NCBI RefSeq assembly: GCF_001049755.1
Contig: NZ_CVLB01000001.1
Location: 1,506,995-1,570,994 of the forward strand
Source of the DNA: Brachyspira suanatina
GTDB taxonomy: Bacteria > Spirochaetota > Brachyspiria > Brachyspirales > Brachyspiraceae
DNA length: 64,000 nucleotides
Reading direction: 5' to 3'
The first letter of the stretch is position 1, and each line of letters starts with the position of its first letter. The notes beneath the pieces are model-generated. The model saw nothing but the letters and a program-made list of their open reading frames with translations. It was not told the origin of the DNA and did no database searches. Shown here one piece after another: positions 43,827-53,687 of this stretch. A program made the position numbers and the translations under genes.

Positions 43827-44917
43827 TGTTCTCTCCTTTGAGTTATTTTTAATAATATACCTATCATTATCATATTAACAACTAAAGCATTTCTTCCATA
43901 ACTAATGATAGGAAGCGTCATACCTGTTGTAGGCAGCATAAGTGTAGCCACCATTATATTTAAATATGCCTGCACACTAATGAACATAGTAATAGCAAAT
44001 GAAAGATTTTTTAAAAACAGATCATTAGTACGCGACGATATTATAAATCCCCTTATAGTAAATGATAAAAATAAAAGCAATATAATCAAATTACCTACTA
44101 ATCCATATCTTTGCGAAACAGAAGCATATATAAAATCAGTTAAAGCAGCAGGCAAATGCGTGCTAACATCAGCTATATATTCATCTGGAATTCCAGTAAT
44201 CCCCCCGTAATTGAATGCCAATTTTGCCCTTCTAATTTGATAAACCTCTTCTTCAGGCTGACTTTGAGGATCTAAAAATGACACGACTCTGCTTTTCATA
44301 TAAGGCGTATTAAAAATAAATATAGCAAAAAGAATTAATAAGAGAACACCTGAAAGAAGTATAGATCTTAAAGGTATGCCTCCATAAAAAAATATAGCAA
44401 AACCAACTATAGAAAATAAGAGTGCTGTACCTGAATCCGGCTCTATTAAGATAAGTCCGGACACTATTATTAAAATTAATAACGGAGGAAATAACCCTCT
44501 TTTTATATCTATTAATTTCTCTCCTTTCTTACTCAAAACACTAGCAAAATATATACTGCAAGTTATCTTTGCTATCTCAGAAGGCTGTATAGTAATACCT
44601 AGAGGAAGAAGGAGCCATCTTTTTGCATAACTGCCAGCAACCGTTATTCCAAATAAACATACAGATGCAAGAAGCAGCAAAGTAAAAAGCAGAATAAAAG
44701 GCACCATCTTATCTAAAAATGTAAAGAAATCAGGAATTATCATCATAATAATAGTAACAATAAGCATAAATGATAATAATTTCAAATGATTAGAAAAATA
44801 TGCTGTATTAGGCTCATGTATAGTTTGCGCCCCATATATAGAAACCAATCCAGCTACAAGTAAAGCTATATATATTATTAATAAATATTTATCAGGAAAC
44901 AATTTTCTATTTATCAT
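43823..44917 (-). CDS. ftsW: SEDS-family peptidoglycan polymerase FtsW
   Basis: 364 residues with about ten transmembrane helices. Conserved SEDS features: 'RWLLLPLGITIQPSEIAKI' (~100-118), 'LILIEPDSGTALLF' (~155), a periplasmic loop with 'RAKLAFNYGGITGIPDEY', and 'LMLPTTGMTLPIISYGRNALV' near the end. RodA is the main alternative, but the position directly before murG and murC favours FtsW, the divisome polymerase. Confidence 0.93.
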   Translation of the reverse strand: MINRKLFPDKYLLIIYIALLVAGLVSIYGAQTIHEPNTAYFSNHLKLLSFMLIVTIIMMIIPDFFTFLDKMVPFILLFTLLLLASVCLFGITVAGSYAKRWLLLPLGITIQPSEIAKITCSIYFASVLSKKGEKLIDIKRGLFPPLLILIIVSGLILIEPDSGTALLFSIVGFAIFFYGGIPLRSILLSGVLLLILFAIFIFNTPYMKSRVVSFLDPQSQPEEEVYQIRRAKLAFNYGGITGIPDEYIADVSTHLPAALTDFIYASVSQRYGLVGNLIILLLFLSFTIRGFIISSRTNDLFLKNLSFAITMFISVQAYLNIMVATLMLPTTGMTLPIISYGRNALVVNMIMIGILLKITQRREQ

Positions 44918-44931
44918 ATCACTCTTCTATT

Positions 44932-45816
44932 TTATAGTATCTTATAACCTAATGACATTTTTAATTCTATAAATGTCGTATTATTATAATGAGGAAGCCC
45001 GACATGAAGCCCAGCCGATGCTCCTATATTAAAAATTAAAGTTTCTTTTAAAAAATTGAAGTTTATAATACCAGCCATACCAAATTTATGAGATAAATGT
45101 TTTGAATTAATTAAATATGTAAGCCCATAATATCCGCCTATATAGAACATACTTATCTTACCTAAAAGATAAAAATCATTAATTAATTCAAACTCACTTT
45201 TTGCATGCAATATTGAAGTTCTGGGATCATAATAATATTTTTTATCCCCAACATTAACATAAGACATATTAAGATTATCTATTAAAATAAAATTATCAAA
45301 TTTAAATACAAAATACGGAGAAACATTTATTATATACCCAAAGGCATTACCTTTTTCCATGGCATATAATTCATCAAAGGAATAGCTTACATTTTTACTA
45401 TCAAATCCTGCATAACCAAAATTCATAGCATTAAACATAAAATCAGCATACCCGCTTACTCTAATGCCTAAAAATGATAATGGCCTAATATCTATATATA
45501 GTCCAACCATATCTGAAGACAATGAAAAATTATTCTCTATACCAAAATCAACTTTTGTATTTTTAAATAAAAAATTTGTAGCATTTTTATAAAAATATAA
45601 TCTATAATATAATCTAGTCTCTAAATTAAATTTTATATAATTAAATCCCCCCAAAGCTGTTTGTTCTATAAAAAGTTCATTGCTATAAACACCTGTATTG
45701 GTATTAATAGCTAAATTCCTTTCATATATATCCATATTAAAAATAGTATTTATATCTGCAAAAACAATCTTTGAATATATAAAAACTAACACTATAAGAA
45801 TATTTATTTTTTTCAT
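44932..45816 (-). CDS. Predicted outer-membrane beta-barrel protein
   Basis: 294 residues with a signal peptide (MKKINILIVLVFIYSKIVFA). The rest is a series of amphipathic strands rich in Tyr, Phe and Gly ('YIKFNLETRLYYRLYFYKN', 'LLGKISMFYIGGYYGLTYL', 'TTFIELKMSLGYKIL'). No named family is recognised. It is 14 bases upstream of ftsW on the same strand, so it may be the first gene of the ftsW-murG-murC transcript. It shows no obvious similarity to the two related barrels elsewhere in the window. Confidence 0.62.
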   Translation of the reverse strand: MKKINILIVLVFIYSKIVFADINTIFNMDIYERNLAINTNTGVYSNELFIEQTALGGFNYIKFNLETRLYYRLYFYKNATNFLFKNTKVDFGIENNFSLSSDMVGLYIDIRPLSFLGIRVSGYADFMFNAMNFGYAGFDSKNVSYSFDELYAMEKGNAFGYIINVSPYFVFKFDNFILIDNLNMSYVNVGDKKYYYDPRTSILHAKSEFELINDFYLLGKISMFYIGGYYGLTYLINSKHLSHKFGMAGIINFNFLKETLIFNIGASAGLHVGLPHYNNTTFIELKMSLGYKIL

Positions 45817-45997
45817 TCAAATCTCAAAAATTATGAAAACTTTTTAATATGATACTTTATAAAATAAAAAAATCAAGATAAAAAATATAATTTTACTATT
45901 TTAATATATAACTAATATATACAAAAAATAGATTGAAAAAAAAGGACATATATGTTAATATAAGATATATTTTGTATCTTACTCAAGGTATGTTCTA

Positions 45998-47020
45998 ATG
46001 TATAGAAGTATTATCAAATCGATAATGGAAAACAAAATTGAAGTAATAAAGAAAGACTCTACTTTAGTAGAGGTAGCTTCTCTTGTCTCTAAATCTTCTA
46101 ATAAAATATTAGCTGTTATTAATGATTCAGACAAAATAGTTGGAATAATTAACTATAATGAACTATTGGTAAATATATTAAAGAATATTAATAAAAAAGA
46201 TTCAAAAAATATTTTTAATAAAGAAATATCAGCTTTTATGAACAAAAACCTTGTAATAGCGCATCCAGAAGATGATATAACAGTTGCATTTGATATAATG
46301 AAAGAAAATAAAATAGATTATTTAGTAATAATAAATAATGATAATTATCCCATTGGAATCGTTAATATATACGATATATATGAAACTATAATAAAAATAA
46401 GAATGCGCAGTATGAATATTGCAATCAATGAAGTAGAAAAAAAATCTTCTATGGAAAAAGATAAAGTAATAAAAAAACTAATGAAAGAAATTGATACTTT
46501 GCATGCTCAATCAACTATAGATCCTTTAACAGGTTTATTCAATGTAAGATATTTTAATAAAATTATAGAAGAAGAAGTAGAAAGAGCTAAAAGATACAAA
46601 TATAGTATATCTATTATATTTATGGATCTTGACCATTTCAAAGATATTAACGATATATACGGACATGACTGCGGCAATGTGGTGCTTCATGAAATAGGTA
46701 GATTATTAAGTAATACTTCTGAAAATATCAATATGCTTAGAAAGAGCGATATTGCTATTCGTTACGGCGGTGAAGAATTTATAGTTATATGTCCTAATAC
46801 TAAAAAAGAACAGGCTTATATAGTTGCTGAAAGAATAAGAAAAACAGTAGAAAAAAAGAGATTTAATTATGAATCTACTGTTATAAATGTAACAGTAAGT
46901 GTTGGAATTGCTGAACATAAGGGAACATCTAAAAAACCTATAGCAGAAACTATCAAAAATGCTGATACAGCAATGTATGAAGCTAAACATCTTGGAAGAA
47001 ACAAAGTAATTTTGCATTAA
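45998..47020 (+). CDS. Diguanylate cyclase with paired CBS domains
   Basis: 340 residues, cytoplasmic. Two CBS domains (~8-60 and ~75-135), a helical linker (~140-170) and a GGDEF domain (~172-340). The active site is GGEEF (257-261). The RxxD allosteric inhibition site (Arg248-Asp251) sits exactly five residues upstream, so product inhibition by cyclic di-GMP is expected. The CBS pair would sense an adenine nucleotide or similar ligand and tune c-di-GMP synthesis. AAGG lies nine bases before the ATG. It is a single-gene transcript between divergent and convergent neighbours. Confidence 0.93.
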   Translation: MYRSIIKSIMENKIEVIKKDSTLVEVASLVSKSSNKILAVINDSDKIVGIINYNELLVNILKNINKKDSKNIFNKEISAFMNKNLVIAHPEDDITVAFDIMKENKIDYLVIINNDNYPIGIVNIYDIYETIIKIRMRSMNIAINEVEKKSSMEKDKVIKKLMKEIDTLHAQSTIDPLTGLFNVRYFNKIIEEEVERAKRYKYSISIIFMDLDHFKDINDIYGHDCGNVVLHEIGRLLSNTSENINMLRKSDIAIRYGGEEFIVICPNTKKEQAYIVAERIRKTVEKKRFNYESTVINVTVSVGIAEHKGTSKKPIAETIKNADTAMYEAKHLGRNKVILH

Positions 47021-47110
47021 TATTATTTTAATTCAAACTATTAAACTGTATAATCAAAGCAACAATATGAATACTATTTTAGAATAATACAAAGAATAAA
47101 AGATTATTGT

Positions 47111-47144
47111 ATAAAAAAGGCCGCCAATAAATTAATTGACAGCC
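47111..47144 (-). terminator. Terminator downstream of pta
   Basis: On the minus strand GGCTGTC (47144-47138) pairs with GGCGGCC (47125-47119) using two G-U pairs, followed by TTTTTTAT. The plus-strand version has mismatches, so it is oriented for pta, about 120 bases after the stop. Confidence 0.7.
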
Positions 47145-47263
47145 ATAAATACTTTTTTATTGTTGCTAGAAATAAAGTTTTTATTTGTAACTTCTCTTTT
47201 AAAGATCAGAGAAAAAATGAAGTTATAAACTATTCATTTATCTCTTTATAAATCATATACAAT

Positions 47264-48271
47264 TTATTTAACTTGTAAAGAAGTTATAACAGCTAAATCA
47301 GCAATATCCTGAGCAGAACATCCTCTTGAAAGGTCATTAGCAGGTTTAGCTATACCTTGAAGCATAGGACCTATAGCAGTACATTTTCCTACTCTCTGAG
47401 CTATTTTGTGACCAATATTTCCAGAGTTTAACTCAGGGAATATAAATACATTAGCATCACCTTTAATAGGAGAACCAGGAGCTTTTTGAGCAGCAACTTT
47501 TTCAATCATAGCTGCATCAAGCTGCATTTCGCCGTCATAAACGAAATCTACTACCTGTGAATCTAATATTTTTTTAGCTTCTCTAACTCTAGTGATTGAT
47601 TCATGTTCAGCAGAACCTTTAGTAGAGAATGAAAGTAAAGCAACTTTAGGCTCATTACCTGTCATATTTCTATAAGATTCAGCTGTAGCCTTAGCTATAT
47701 CAGCAAGCTGTTCAGGTGTAGGCTCAGGTATAACAGCACAGTCAGCAAAACAAGATATACCATTTGTAAATAAAGATTTATCAGGGCTTTCAAGGAAGAA
47801 TGTAGATGATAAAGTTCTAATTCCTGGTTTTAAGCCTATTAAGAATAAAGCAGCTCTAAGCATTTCACCTGTTGAATAAACAGCACCGCCTACCATACCA
47901 TCTGCATCATTGTCAGCAATCATTGCAGCAGCTGCATATATAGAATGATTTGTAATTAAATCTTTAGCATGATCTTTAGTCATACCTTTCTTTTCTCTAG
48001 CTTTAAAAAGCATTTCAATATATTTTTCTGTTATAGCTTCTTTGGTTGGATCAAAAATTTTGACAAAACCATCATCTAAGTTTAAATCATTTTCTTTAGC
48101 TAAACCTTGTATTTTAGCAGTATCTCCTACCAATATAAGTCCTTTAACTAACTGTTCTTTTTTTAGTATAACAGCAGCCTTAACATGTCTTTCATCATAT
48201 CCTTCTGCCAATACTATAGTTTTAGGATTAGATTTAGCTTTTTCTTTTAAATTATCCATAAATGATGCCAT
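47264..48271 (-). CDS. pta: Phosphate acetyltransferase Pta
   Basis: 335 residues, the short single-domain form. It interconverts acetyl-CoA and acetyl phosphate for ATP-yielding acetate formation. Seen: 'IVLAEGYDERHVKAA' (19-33), 'ADGMVGGAVYSTGEMLRAAL', 'IRTLSSTFFLE', 'VALLSFSTKGSAEHE' and 'KGDANVFIFPELNSGNIGHKIAQR' (the phosphate/CoA site). Its codon use is less AT-biased than its neighbours', as expected for a highly expressed gene. AGAGG precedes the ATG. The acetate kinase gene is not in the window. Confidence 0.97.
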   Translation of the reverse strand: MASFMDNLKEKAKSNPKTIVLAEGYDERHVKAAVILKKEQLVKGLILVGDTAKIQGLAKENDLNLDDGFVKIFDPTKEAITEKYIEMLFKAREKKGMTKDHAKDLITNHSIYAAAAMIADNDADGMVGGAVYSTGEMLRAALFLIGLKPGIRTLSSTFFLESPDKSLFTNGISCFADCAVIPEPTPEQLADIAKATAESYRNMTGNEPKVALLSFSTKGSAEHESITRVREAKKILDSQVVDFVYDGEMQLDAAMIEKVAAQKAPGSPIKGDANVFIFPELNSGNIGHKIAQRVGKCTAIGPMLQGIAKPANDLSRGCSAQDIADLAVITSLQVK

Positions 48272-48836
48272 AATAAAAACCTCTTAAAAAATAAAATTCT
48301 ATTTATATATTTTAATATATAAATTAGAATTTTGCAAACATATACTAGGCATCAGTATAATTTTTATTTAAAATAATTAATATTACTAACATATCTTAGC
48401 AATATTTTATTGCTGTTTAATTTTTATTACTAAATTGCATCACTATAAACAAATCAAAATTAATTGATTATAAACAAAACAGACTTTAAAATAAATGAAA
48501 TCTAAAAATTATATTTAAATAATAATACTTAAAACTACTAAAAATATTCTAATTACAGTTTATTTGTATTGGTGCATTTATGTTATATAGTATACTTCTT
48601 TTATAAGATATAGTTAAACAAATAAGCAAAAATCATAAATGTATAAATAGATTATCAATATTAAAAAACAAGTATTAAAATGTTGCAAATTTACAGCAAT
48701 AAACAAATGTATATGGCAACTTTCATTAAAATATTAAATCAATGCAATTGCATCGGTTTAATAATCTTAATTTATATTTATTTTTTATAAAACTAAACTT
48801 ATATTAAAAATTATTAACTTTATAAAAAACTATATT
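48272..48836. other. 565-base non-coding region upstream of pta
   Basis: I find no credible gene here. It holds a likely pta promoter (48309-48337, minus strand), a short hairpin AGCAATA/TATTGCT (48398-48414) and a 24-bp imperfect palindrome at 48736-48759 centred on the perfect 12-mer ATGCAATTGCAT (48742-48753). The palindrome lies 78 bases after the EamA gene's stop and could be part of its 3' end or a regulatory site. Confidence 0.55.
48309..48337 (-). promoter_or_regulatory. Likely promoter of pta
   Basis: On the minus strand TTGCAA (48337-48332), a 17-base spacer and TAAAAT (48314-48309), 38 bases before the pta start. Confidence 0.45.
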
Positions 48837-49715
48837 TTATACATCTTTTTTTATATTGCTTCCTATTTCGCATATAAATACTGCCGCTATCATACATGCC
48901 CCGCCTATAACAAAATTGATGGTAACAGGATCCTTCATAAAAATAACACCTCCCAAAGCTCCCAAAAATGATTCCAAACTTAATATAATTCCTGCTTTGC
49001 TAGGATTTACATACTTTTGGGATACAGTTTGAAGTAAATAAGCAATTCCTGTAGCTCCTATAGCCAAATATATAAGAGAATAAATTGCCTCATTTGAGAT
49101 ATCATTAATATTAAAAGGAGTCGATGTTATTGCACCAACTGAAAGAGATACTATACCTGCTATAATAAGCTGCAATGCTGCCATTATTATACCATCTACA
49201 TATTCAAGCATTTTATCTATAAGCATTAAGTGAACAGCAAATACAATAGCACAAAGTAAAGCAAATAAATCCCCAGCTTCTATACCTGAAAAGCCTTCAA
49301 AAGAACTTAATAAATATAAACCTAAAACTGTAATTACCGCTGCTATAAATGCTGAAATATGAGGTCTTTTTTTATATATTAACCAAGAAAAAAATGGTAT
49401 GAATATAACATATGAACCTGTAAAAAACGCTACTTTTGAAGCAGTTATGAATTTAGAACTCATAGTTTGTAAAAAGAAACCTAAAAATAACGCTATTCCA
49501 ACAGGTATTGATAATATTATATCCTTTTTGGAAATACTCTTCATTCTTTTGAAAAATACAAGAGATAAAAAAATTCCTCCGGCAAAATTTCTTATTCCTA
49601 CAAGATAAAAAGGTTCGATTTCTCTAACAACAACTTTAACAGCAACAAAGCTATATCCCCAAATTAATGCTGTTAAAAATATACCTATAGTGCCTAATCT
49701 TTCTTTATTAGCCAT
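48837..49715 (-). CDS. EamA/DMT-superfamily transporter
   Basis: 292 residues with ten hydrophobic helices in two halves, the EamA (drug/metabolite transporter) plan. Typical segments are 'FLTALIWGYSFVAVKVVV' at the start, 'NFAGGIFLSLVFF', and the second-half 'YLLQTVSQKYVNPSKAGIILSLESFLGALGGVIF'. It probably exports a small metabolite or amino acid. Substrate cannot be inferred. Confidence 0.9.
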   Translation of the reverse strand: MANKERLGTIGIFLTALIWGYSFVAVKVVVREIEPFYLVGIRNFAGGIFLSLVFFKRMKSISKKDIILSIPVGIALFLGFFLQTMSSKFITASKVAFFTGSYVIFIPFFSWLIYKKRPHISAFIAAVITVLGLYLLSSFEGFSGIEAGDLFALLCAIVFAVHLMLIDKMLEYVDGIIMAALQLIIAGIVSLSVGAITSTPFNINDISNEAIYSLIYLAIGATGIAYLLQTVSQKYVNPSKAGIILSLESFLGALGGVIFMKDPVTINFVIGGACMIAAVFICEIGSNIKKDV

Positions 49716-49791
49716 ATACTACTTAACCTAATAATTAAATTTATTAGTATTAAATAATATAATATTTAGATTAAAATGTCAAAATATATTA

Positions 49792-51429
49792 TTATGATTT
49801 AAGTTTATTATTAAATAAATTTACAATACTGTTATAGCCTTTTTCTTTAGCAACATCATATTCTTTTTCAAATATATTATTGCTAAAGTCATTTATTTCA
49901 TAATATTTAACTAATTGCTCACATATCTCAAAGTAACCTTTTGAAGAAGCTATATATAAAGCAGTATCACCATTTATATTCTGTTCTTTTATAGAAGCAT
50001 TATTTTTAAGGAGATAATCTACAACTTCTGTTTTTCCATTATCTGCGGCTATCATTAAAGCTGTTTCACCAGATTTATTTTTATTATCAATAATATCAGG
50101 ATAAAGCTCTAAAATATATTTAACAATATCATCATAACCTTTGGCGCATGCAAACATAAAGCAGTTCCAGCCATTAATATCTGTTTGATAAATATCTATA
50201 CCCTTTTGTATCAAGTATTTAACAGACTTTAAATTATCATATATAACAGCCCACATCAAAGGAGTAATGGATTCTCCGTCGCCTTTTAAACTCATTCCAT
50301 GCATTAAAAGAAGTTCAACAATATCTATATTTCCTGCTATAATGGCATGTATAATAGCATTTCTATCTATACTATCCGCAGCATATATATCAGCACCATT
50401 ATCAAGCAAAGTTTTTACTATCTCAATATTACCAATATAGCATGCATACATAAGCGGAGTAACATAATCATCATCAGCCTGATTAACATTAACATTATGC
50501 TTTATTAATAAATCTATAATTTCTTTATTTTCTATTTCTATAGCCAATATCAAAGCAGATTTTCCATTATCTGTAACACCATCAGGATGTACCTTATTCA
50601 TCAGCAAATACTTAACTATATCTTTATGACCTGCAGATGCTGCTATAGCTAATGCTTTAGGAGCTTTTTTCTTTGAATTATCAAAAAAGTATCTTACAAC
50701 ATCTAAATGACCATTATATGCTGCAGATATAAAAGCACTTGAAAATACATTATGCTTATTTCCGCCTAACTTTGAATGTATATAATGAACTAATGATAAA
50801 TTACCACTAATTGCAGCTATTGTCAAAGAATATTTAGGTATTTCTATATCACCTTTATTAAGTATATACTCTACTATATCTATATTACCGCTAGATATAG
50901 CATAAGATAACACAGTTTCTTCGTATATATCAACATCATCTAAATTGGCATGATTATCTATTAAAAATTTAACAGCTTCAAAATTTGATTTCTGACATGA
51001 ATACATTAAAGGAGTTATATTAATATCAGTTTTGGCATTAACATCAGCACCATTTTCTACAAGAAGTTTTATAATATCAAAATGATTCTCAGAACAAGAA
51101 TAATGCAAAGGAGTTTCATTATTACAATTACTCAAATTTACCAAAGCTCCATTTTTTATTAATATTTCTGCTATATCTCTATGTCCATTGGCACATGCAT
51201 TCATTAAAGGAGTTATGTATAACTGATCAGCTTTATTAGGATCTGCTCCAGCATTCAATAGTAATTCAACTATCTCTTTATATCCTGCTTTACAGGCATG
51301 TGTTAATGGAGTTAATCCCAATATATTACTTAAATTAACATCTATATCTTTGTTTTTTAATAATATTTCAACAGCTAATACATTATTTTTTGCAGAAGCC
51401 TCATGTAATTCAATCTCAATTTCTCTCAT
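49792..51429 (-). CDS. Ankyrin-repeat protein, about fifteen repeats
   Basis: 545 residues built almost wholly of ~33-residue ankyrin repeats with the usual 'G.TPL..A...G..(D/E)IV..LL..GAD(V/P)N' pattern (for example 'LGLTPLTHACKAGYKEIVELLLNAGADPN' near 38-66). No signal peptide or membrane helix, so it is probably a cytoplasmic protein-binding scaffold. A second, secreted ankyrin protein is at 57494-58162. Partner unknown. Confidence 0.92.
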   Translation of the reverse strand: MREIEIELHEASAKNNVLAVEILLKNKDIDVNLSNILGLTPLTHACKAGYKEIVELLLNAGADPNKADQLYITPLMNACANGHRDIAEILIKNGALVNLSNCNNETPLHYSCSENHFDIIKLLVENGADVNAKTDINITPLMYSCQKSNFEAVKFLIDNHANLDDVDIYEETVLSYAISSGNIDIVEYILNKGDIEIPKYSLTIAAISGNLSLVHYIHSKLGGNKHNVFSSAFISAAYNGHLDVVRYFFDNSKKKAPKALAIAASAGHKDIVKYLLMNKVHPDGVTDNGKSALILAIEIENKEIIDLLIKHNVNVNQADDDYVTPLMYACYIGNIEIVKTLLDNGADIYAADSIDRNAIIHAIIAGNIDIVELLLMHGMSLKGDGESITPLMWAVIYDNLKSVKYLIQKGIDIYQTDINGWNCFMFACAKGYDDIVKYILELYPDIIDNKNKSGETALMIAADNGKTEVVDYLLKNNASIKEQNINGDTALYIASSKGYFEICEQLVKYYEINDFSNNIFEKEYDVAKEKGYNSIVNLFNNKLKS

Positions 51430-51544
51430 AAATAATAAACCTCATATTATATATTAAATGTAATATAAAAGCATAAATAGTCAAACATATTTTATTTTTA
51501 TAATATAACACAATAACAATAATTTAACAATTATTTAAAAAAAA

Positions 51545-52903
51545 TCAAAAAAATATTACAAATGCCAATGTAGCTATAGAACAGTACAAAGCCGTACCAA
51601 CTATATCGCATATAGAAGTAAGCATTGGTGCTCCGCTTATAGCTGGATCTATATTTAATTTAGTAAGTATAAAAGGCAGACAAAGCCCTATAACACTTCC
51701 AATAAAAACTATACTAAACATTGATATAGATACAATAGCTGCTATTTCTAATCCTCCTCTTATAAAACCTAATATATAGGCTCCAACAGACATACTCAAC
51801 CCCAACATAGAAGCTACTAATAGCTCTTTTGAAAGCATATAAAACCAATCTTTTAAGACTACATCTCCAATAGCTAAAGACCTTATAACAAGTGTAGCAG
51901 ACTGACTTCCTGCATTACCTCCGCTTCCTATAAGCAAAGGCAAGAAAACAACCAAAACTATATGTTTTTGAAGTGTATTTTGGAATATACCTATAACACC
52001 TCCTGAAAATATATTAATGAATACTAATATTAAAAGCCATAATATCCTCTGTTTGTAAAGAGTGGATATAGGAGTTATTTTTAAATTATCATCAAATTGA
52101 TCTTCGCTTGAAGTTATTCCCGCCATTTTATGAAAATCATCTGTATATTCTTCTTCTGCGATGTCCATTATATCATCTACTGTAACAATCCCTATCATAG
52201 AATGCCTATCATCAACAACAGCAAGAGAGTGAAGATTATATTTCTTTATTACATCAATAGCATTTTCCTGATCATCATAAGCCGATATATAAGGGCAATT
52301 ATTAGTAATTTCTGATATTAATGTATCTTTATCCGTAAAAAACAATTTCCTTAAAGCAATAGATCCAATCAATGTTCTTCTTGCATCTGTAACGTACAAA
52401 GTAGTATATGTTTCTGATTCAGCTATATTGCTTCTAACATATTCAAATGCCTCGCTTACAGTCCAATCTGGCTTTATACTTATATATTCAGGCGTCATCA
52501 AACGTCCTATACTTCCTTCAGGATATGCTAAAAGCCATGAAGCTATTTCCCTCTCTTCGCTTCCTAAAAGTTTTAATATATTTTCAGACATAGTTTCAGG
52601 AATAGAGGCTAAAAAATATGTTCTGTCATCAGGATTAATATTTTCCAAAAGGTCTTTAATATCAGCTTCCTGCATATTTTCTATGATTCTCTGCTGATCT
52701 ATAGGAGCAAGTTCAGGAAATACTTTATAATAATACTCATGTGGGAGAATACTAAAAACTTTGTATTTATCATCATTTTTTAGAGAAGTGATGAGATTAG
52801 CAGTTTCTACCTCTTGCCATAAAGGAAGTATATCTGTTAATGCATCCCACTCTTTTTCTTCTATCAAATCTTCAATTTCAGGCTGTAAAAGTTCTTTCAG
52901 CAT
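51545..52903 (-). CDS. mgtE: Magnesium transporter MgtE
   Basis: 452 residues, normal length. Superhelical N domain (~1-130), two CBS domains (~135-255) that sense Mg2+, and a C-terminal pore of five helices (~280-452) with 'LPLLIGSGGNAGSQSATLVIRSLAIGDV' and 'LPFILTKLNIDPAISGAPMLTSICDIVGT', the conserved pore signatures. It is a Mg2+-gated channel. I saw no riboswitch upstream; the gap to the next gene is only about 50 bases. Confidence 0.96.
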   Translation of the reverse strand: MLKELLQPEIEDLIEEKEWDALTDILPLWQEVETANLITSLKNDDKYKVFSILPHEYYYKVFPELAPIDQQRIIENMQEADIKDLLENINPDDRTYFLASIPETMSENILKLLGSEEREIASWLLAYPEGSIGRLMTPEYISIKPDWTVSEAFEYVRSNIAESETYTTLYVTDARRTLIGSIALRKLFFTDKDTLISEITNNCPYISAYDDQENAIDVIKKYNLHSLAVVDDRHSMIGIVTVDDIMDIAEEEYTDDFHKMAGITSSEDQFDDNLKITPISTLYKQRILWLLILVFINIFSGGVIGIFQNTLQKHIVLVVFLPLLIGSGGNAGSQSATLVIRSLAIGDVVLKDWFYMLSKELLVASMLGLSMSVGAYILGFIRGGLEIAAIVSISMFSIVFIGSVIGLCLPFILTKLNIDPAISGAPMLTSICDIVGTALYCSIATLAFVIFF

Positions 52904-52954
52904 ACTTATATCCTATGTATTATCTATATAATATAAAACAATTTTTATAATAAA

Positions 52955-53623
52955 TTAATAACTAGTTCCAACCAAATAAGTACCTATTTGTACACCAAAA
53001 TCAAAAGAATGTATATTATATCTTGAATAACTAGGATGTTTATAATTCATAGCAAAATCATAATTAAAATATAAACCTGCTGCAATAGCTGCAAAACTGC
53101 TTAAATTATATTTAAAATCTATAGTAAATTTAAGATATGGTATAACGGCAGATGTAAATGATTTTTTTATTTCATCGGCATTTAATTTTGCATTATAATC
53201 ACCATCTTGTAAATTAGCTGCCAATGGTATCTTTGCTCCTGCTCCTATACCTAAAGAAAGCACCAAAAAAGTAACTCTAAACATAGCACCTGTATTTAAA
53301 GTATCAAATGTATAAGAAACTATTTTAGCCTCCTGAGAATTTATATATTTATAAGAACTTCTATAATACCCTATATCGGCCAATACATCAAATCCTAATA
53401 ATCCTCCGAAATCATAAAAATAGCCGGGCTGAACCAATACTCCGAAATCGAATGAACTACTGCTTTTTAGTATATCAATTTTACTATTATCTAATCCTCT
53501 CAAATCAGCAAAAGCAAAACTTCCTGTCAATGGCACAAATAAAGCAACACCGCCCCCATGCTGAGCAAATGAATTTACACTAAAAAATATAATAAAAAAT
53601 AAAGATGCTATTAATTTCTTCAT
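52955..53623 (-). CDS. Outer-membrane beta-barrel protein, paralogue of the 13.6 kb protein
   Basis: About 222 residues. Signal peptide (MKKLIASLFFIIFFSVNSFA) and barrel-type strands. It shares the 'IPYLKFTIDF...GLYFNYDF' and 'GIGAGAKIPLA' segments with the protein at 13607-14335, placing both in one family. The frame extends to a TTG at 53638, but GAGAGAACATC precedes the ATG at 53623 and the signal peptide starts there. Function unknown. Confidence 0.68.
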   Translation of the reverse strand: MKKLIASLFFIIFFSVNSFAQHGGGVALFVPLTGSFAFADLRGLDNSKIDILKSSSSFDFGVLVQPGYFYDFGGLLGFDVLADIGYYRSSYKYINSQEAKIVSYTFDTLNTGAMFRVTFLVLSLGIGAGAKIPLAANLQDGDYNAKLNADEIKKSFTSAVIPYLKFTIDFKYNLSSFAAIAAGLYFNYDFAMNYKHPSYSRYNIHSFDFGVQIGTYLVGTSY

Positions 53624-53687
53624 GATGTTCTCTCTCAAATTATGTATATATTATTATAATATAAAAAAAACAATATAATGTCAAATA

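Noticed and set aside
47145-47263. A second hairpin or small RNA in the 3' region of pta
   Set aside because: The AACTTC/GAAGTT pairing is short with a long loop; it is adequately explained as the 3' untranslated region before the terminator at 47111-47144.
51430-51544. A terminator between mgtE and the ankyrin gene
   Set aside because: Only short AT-only complementarity (AATAATT/AATTATT) is visible, no more than expected by chance.
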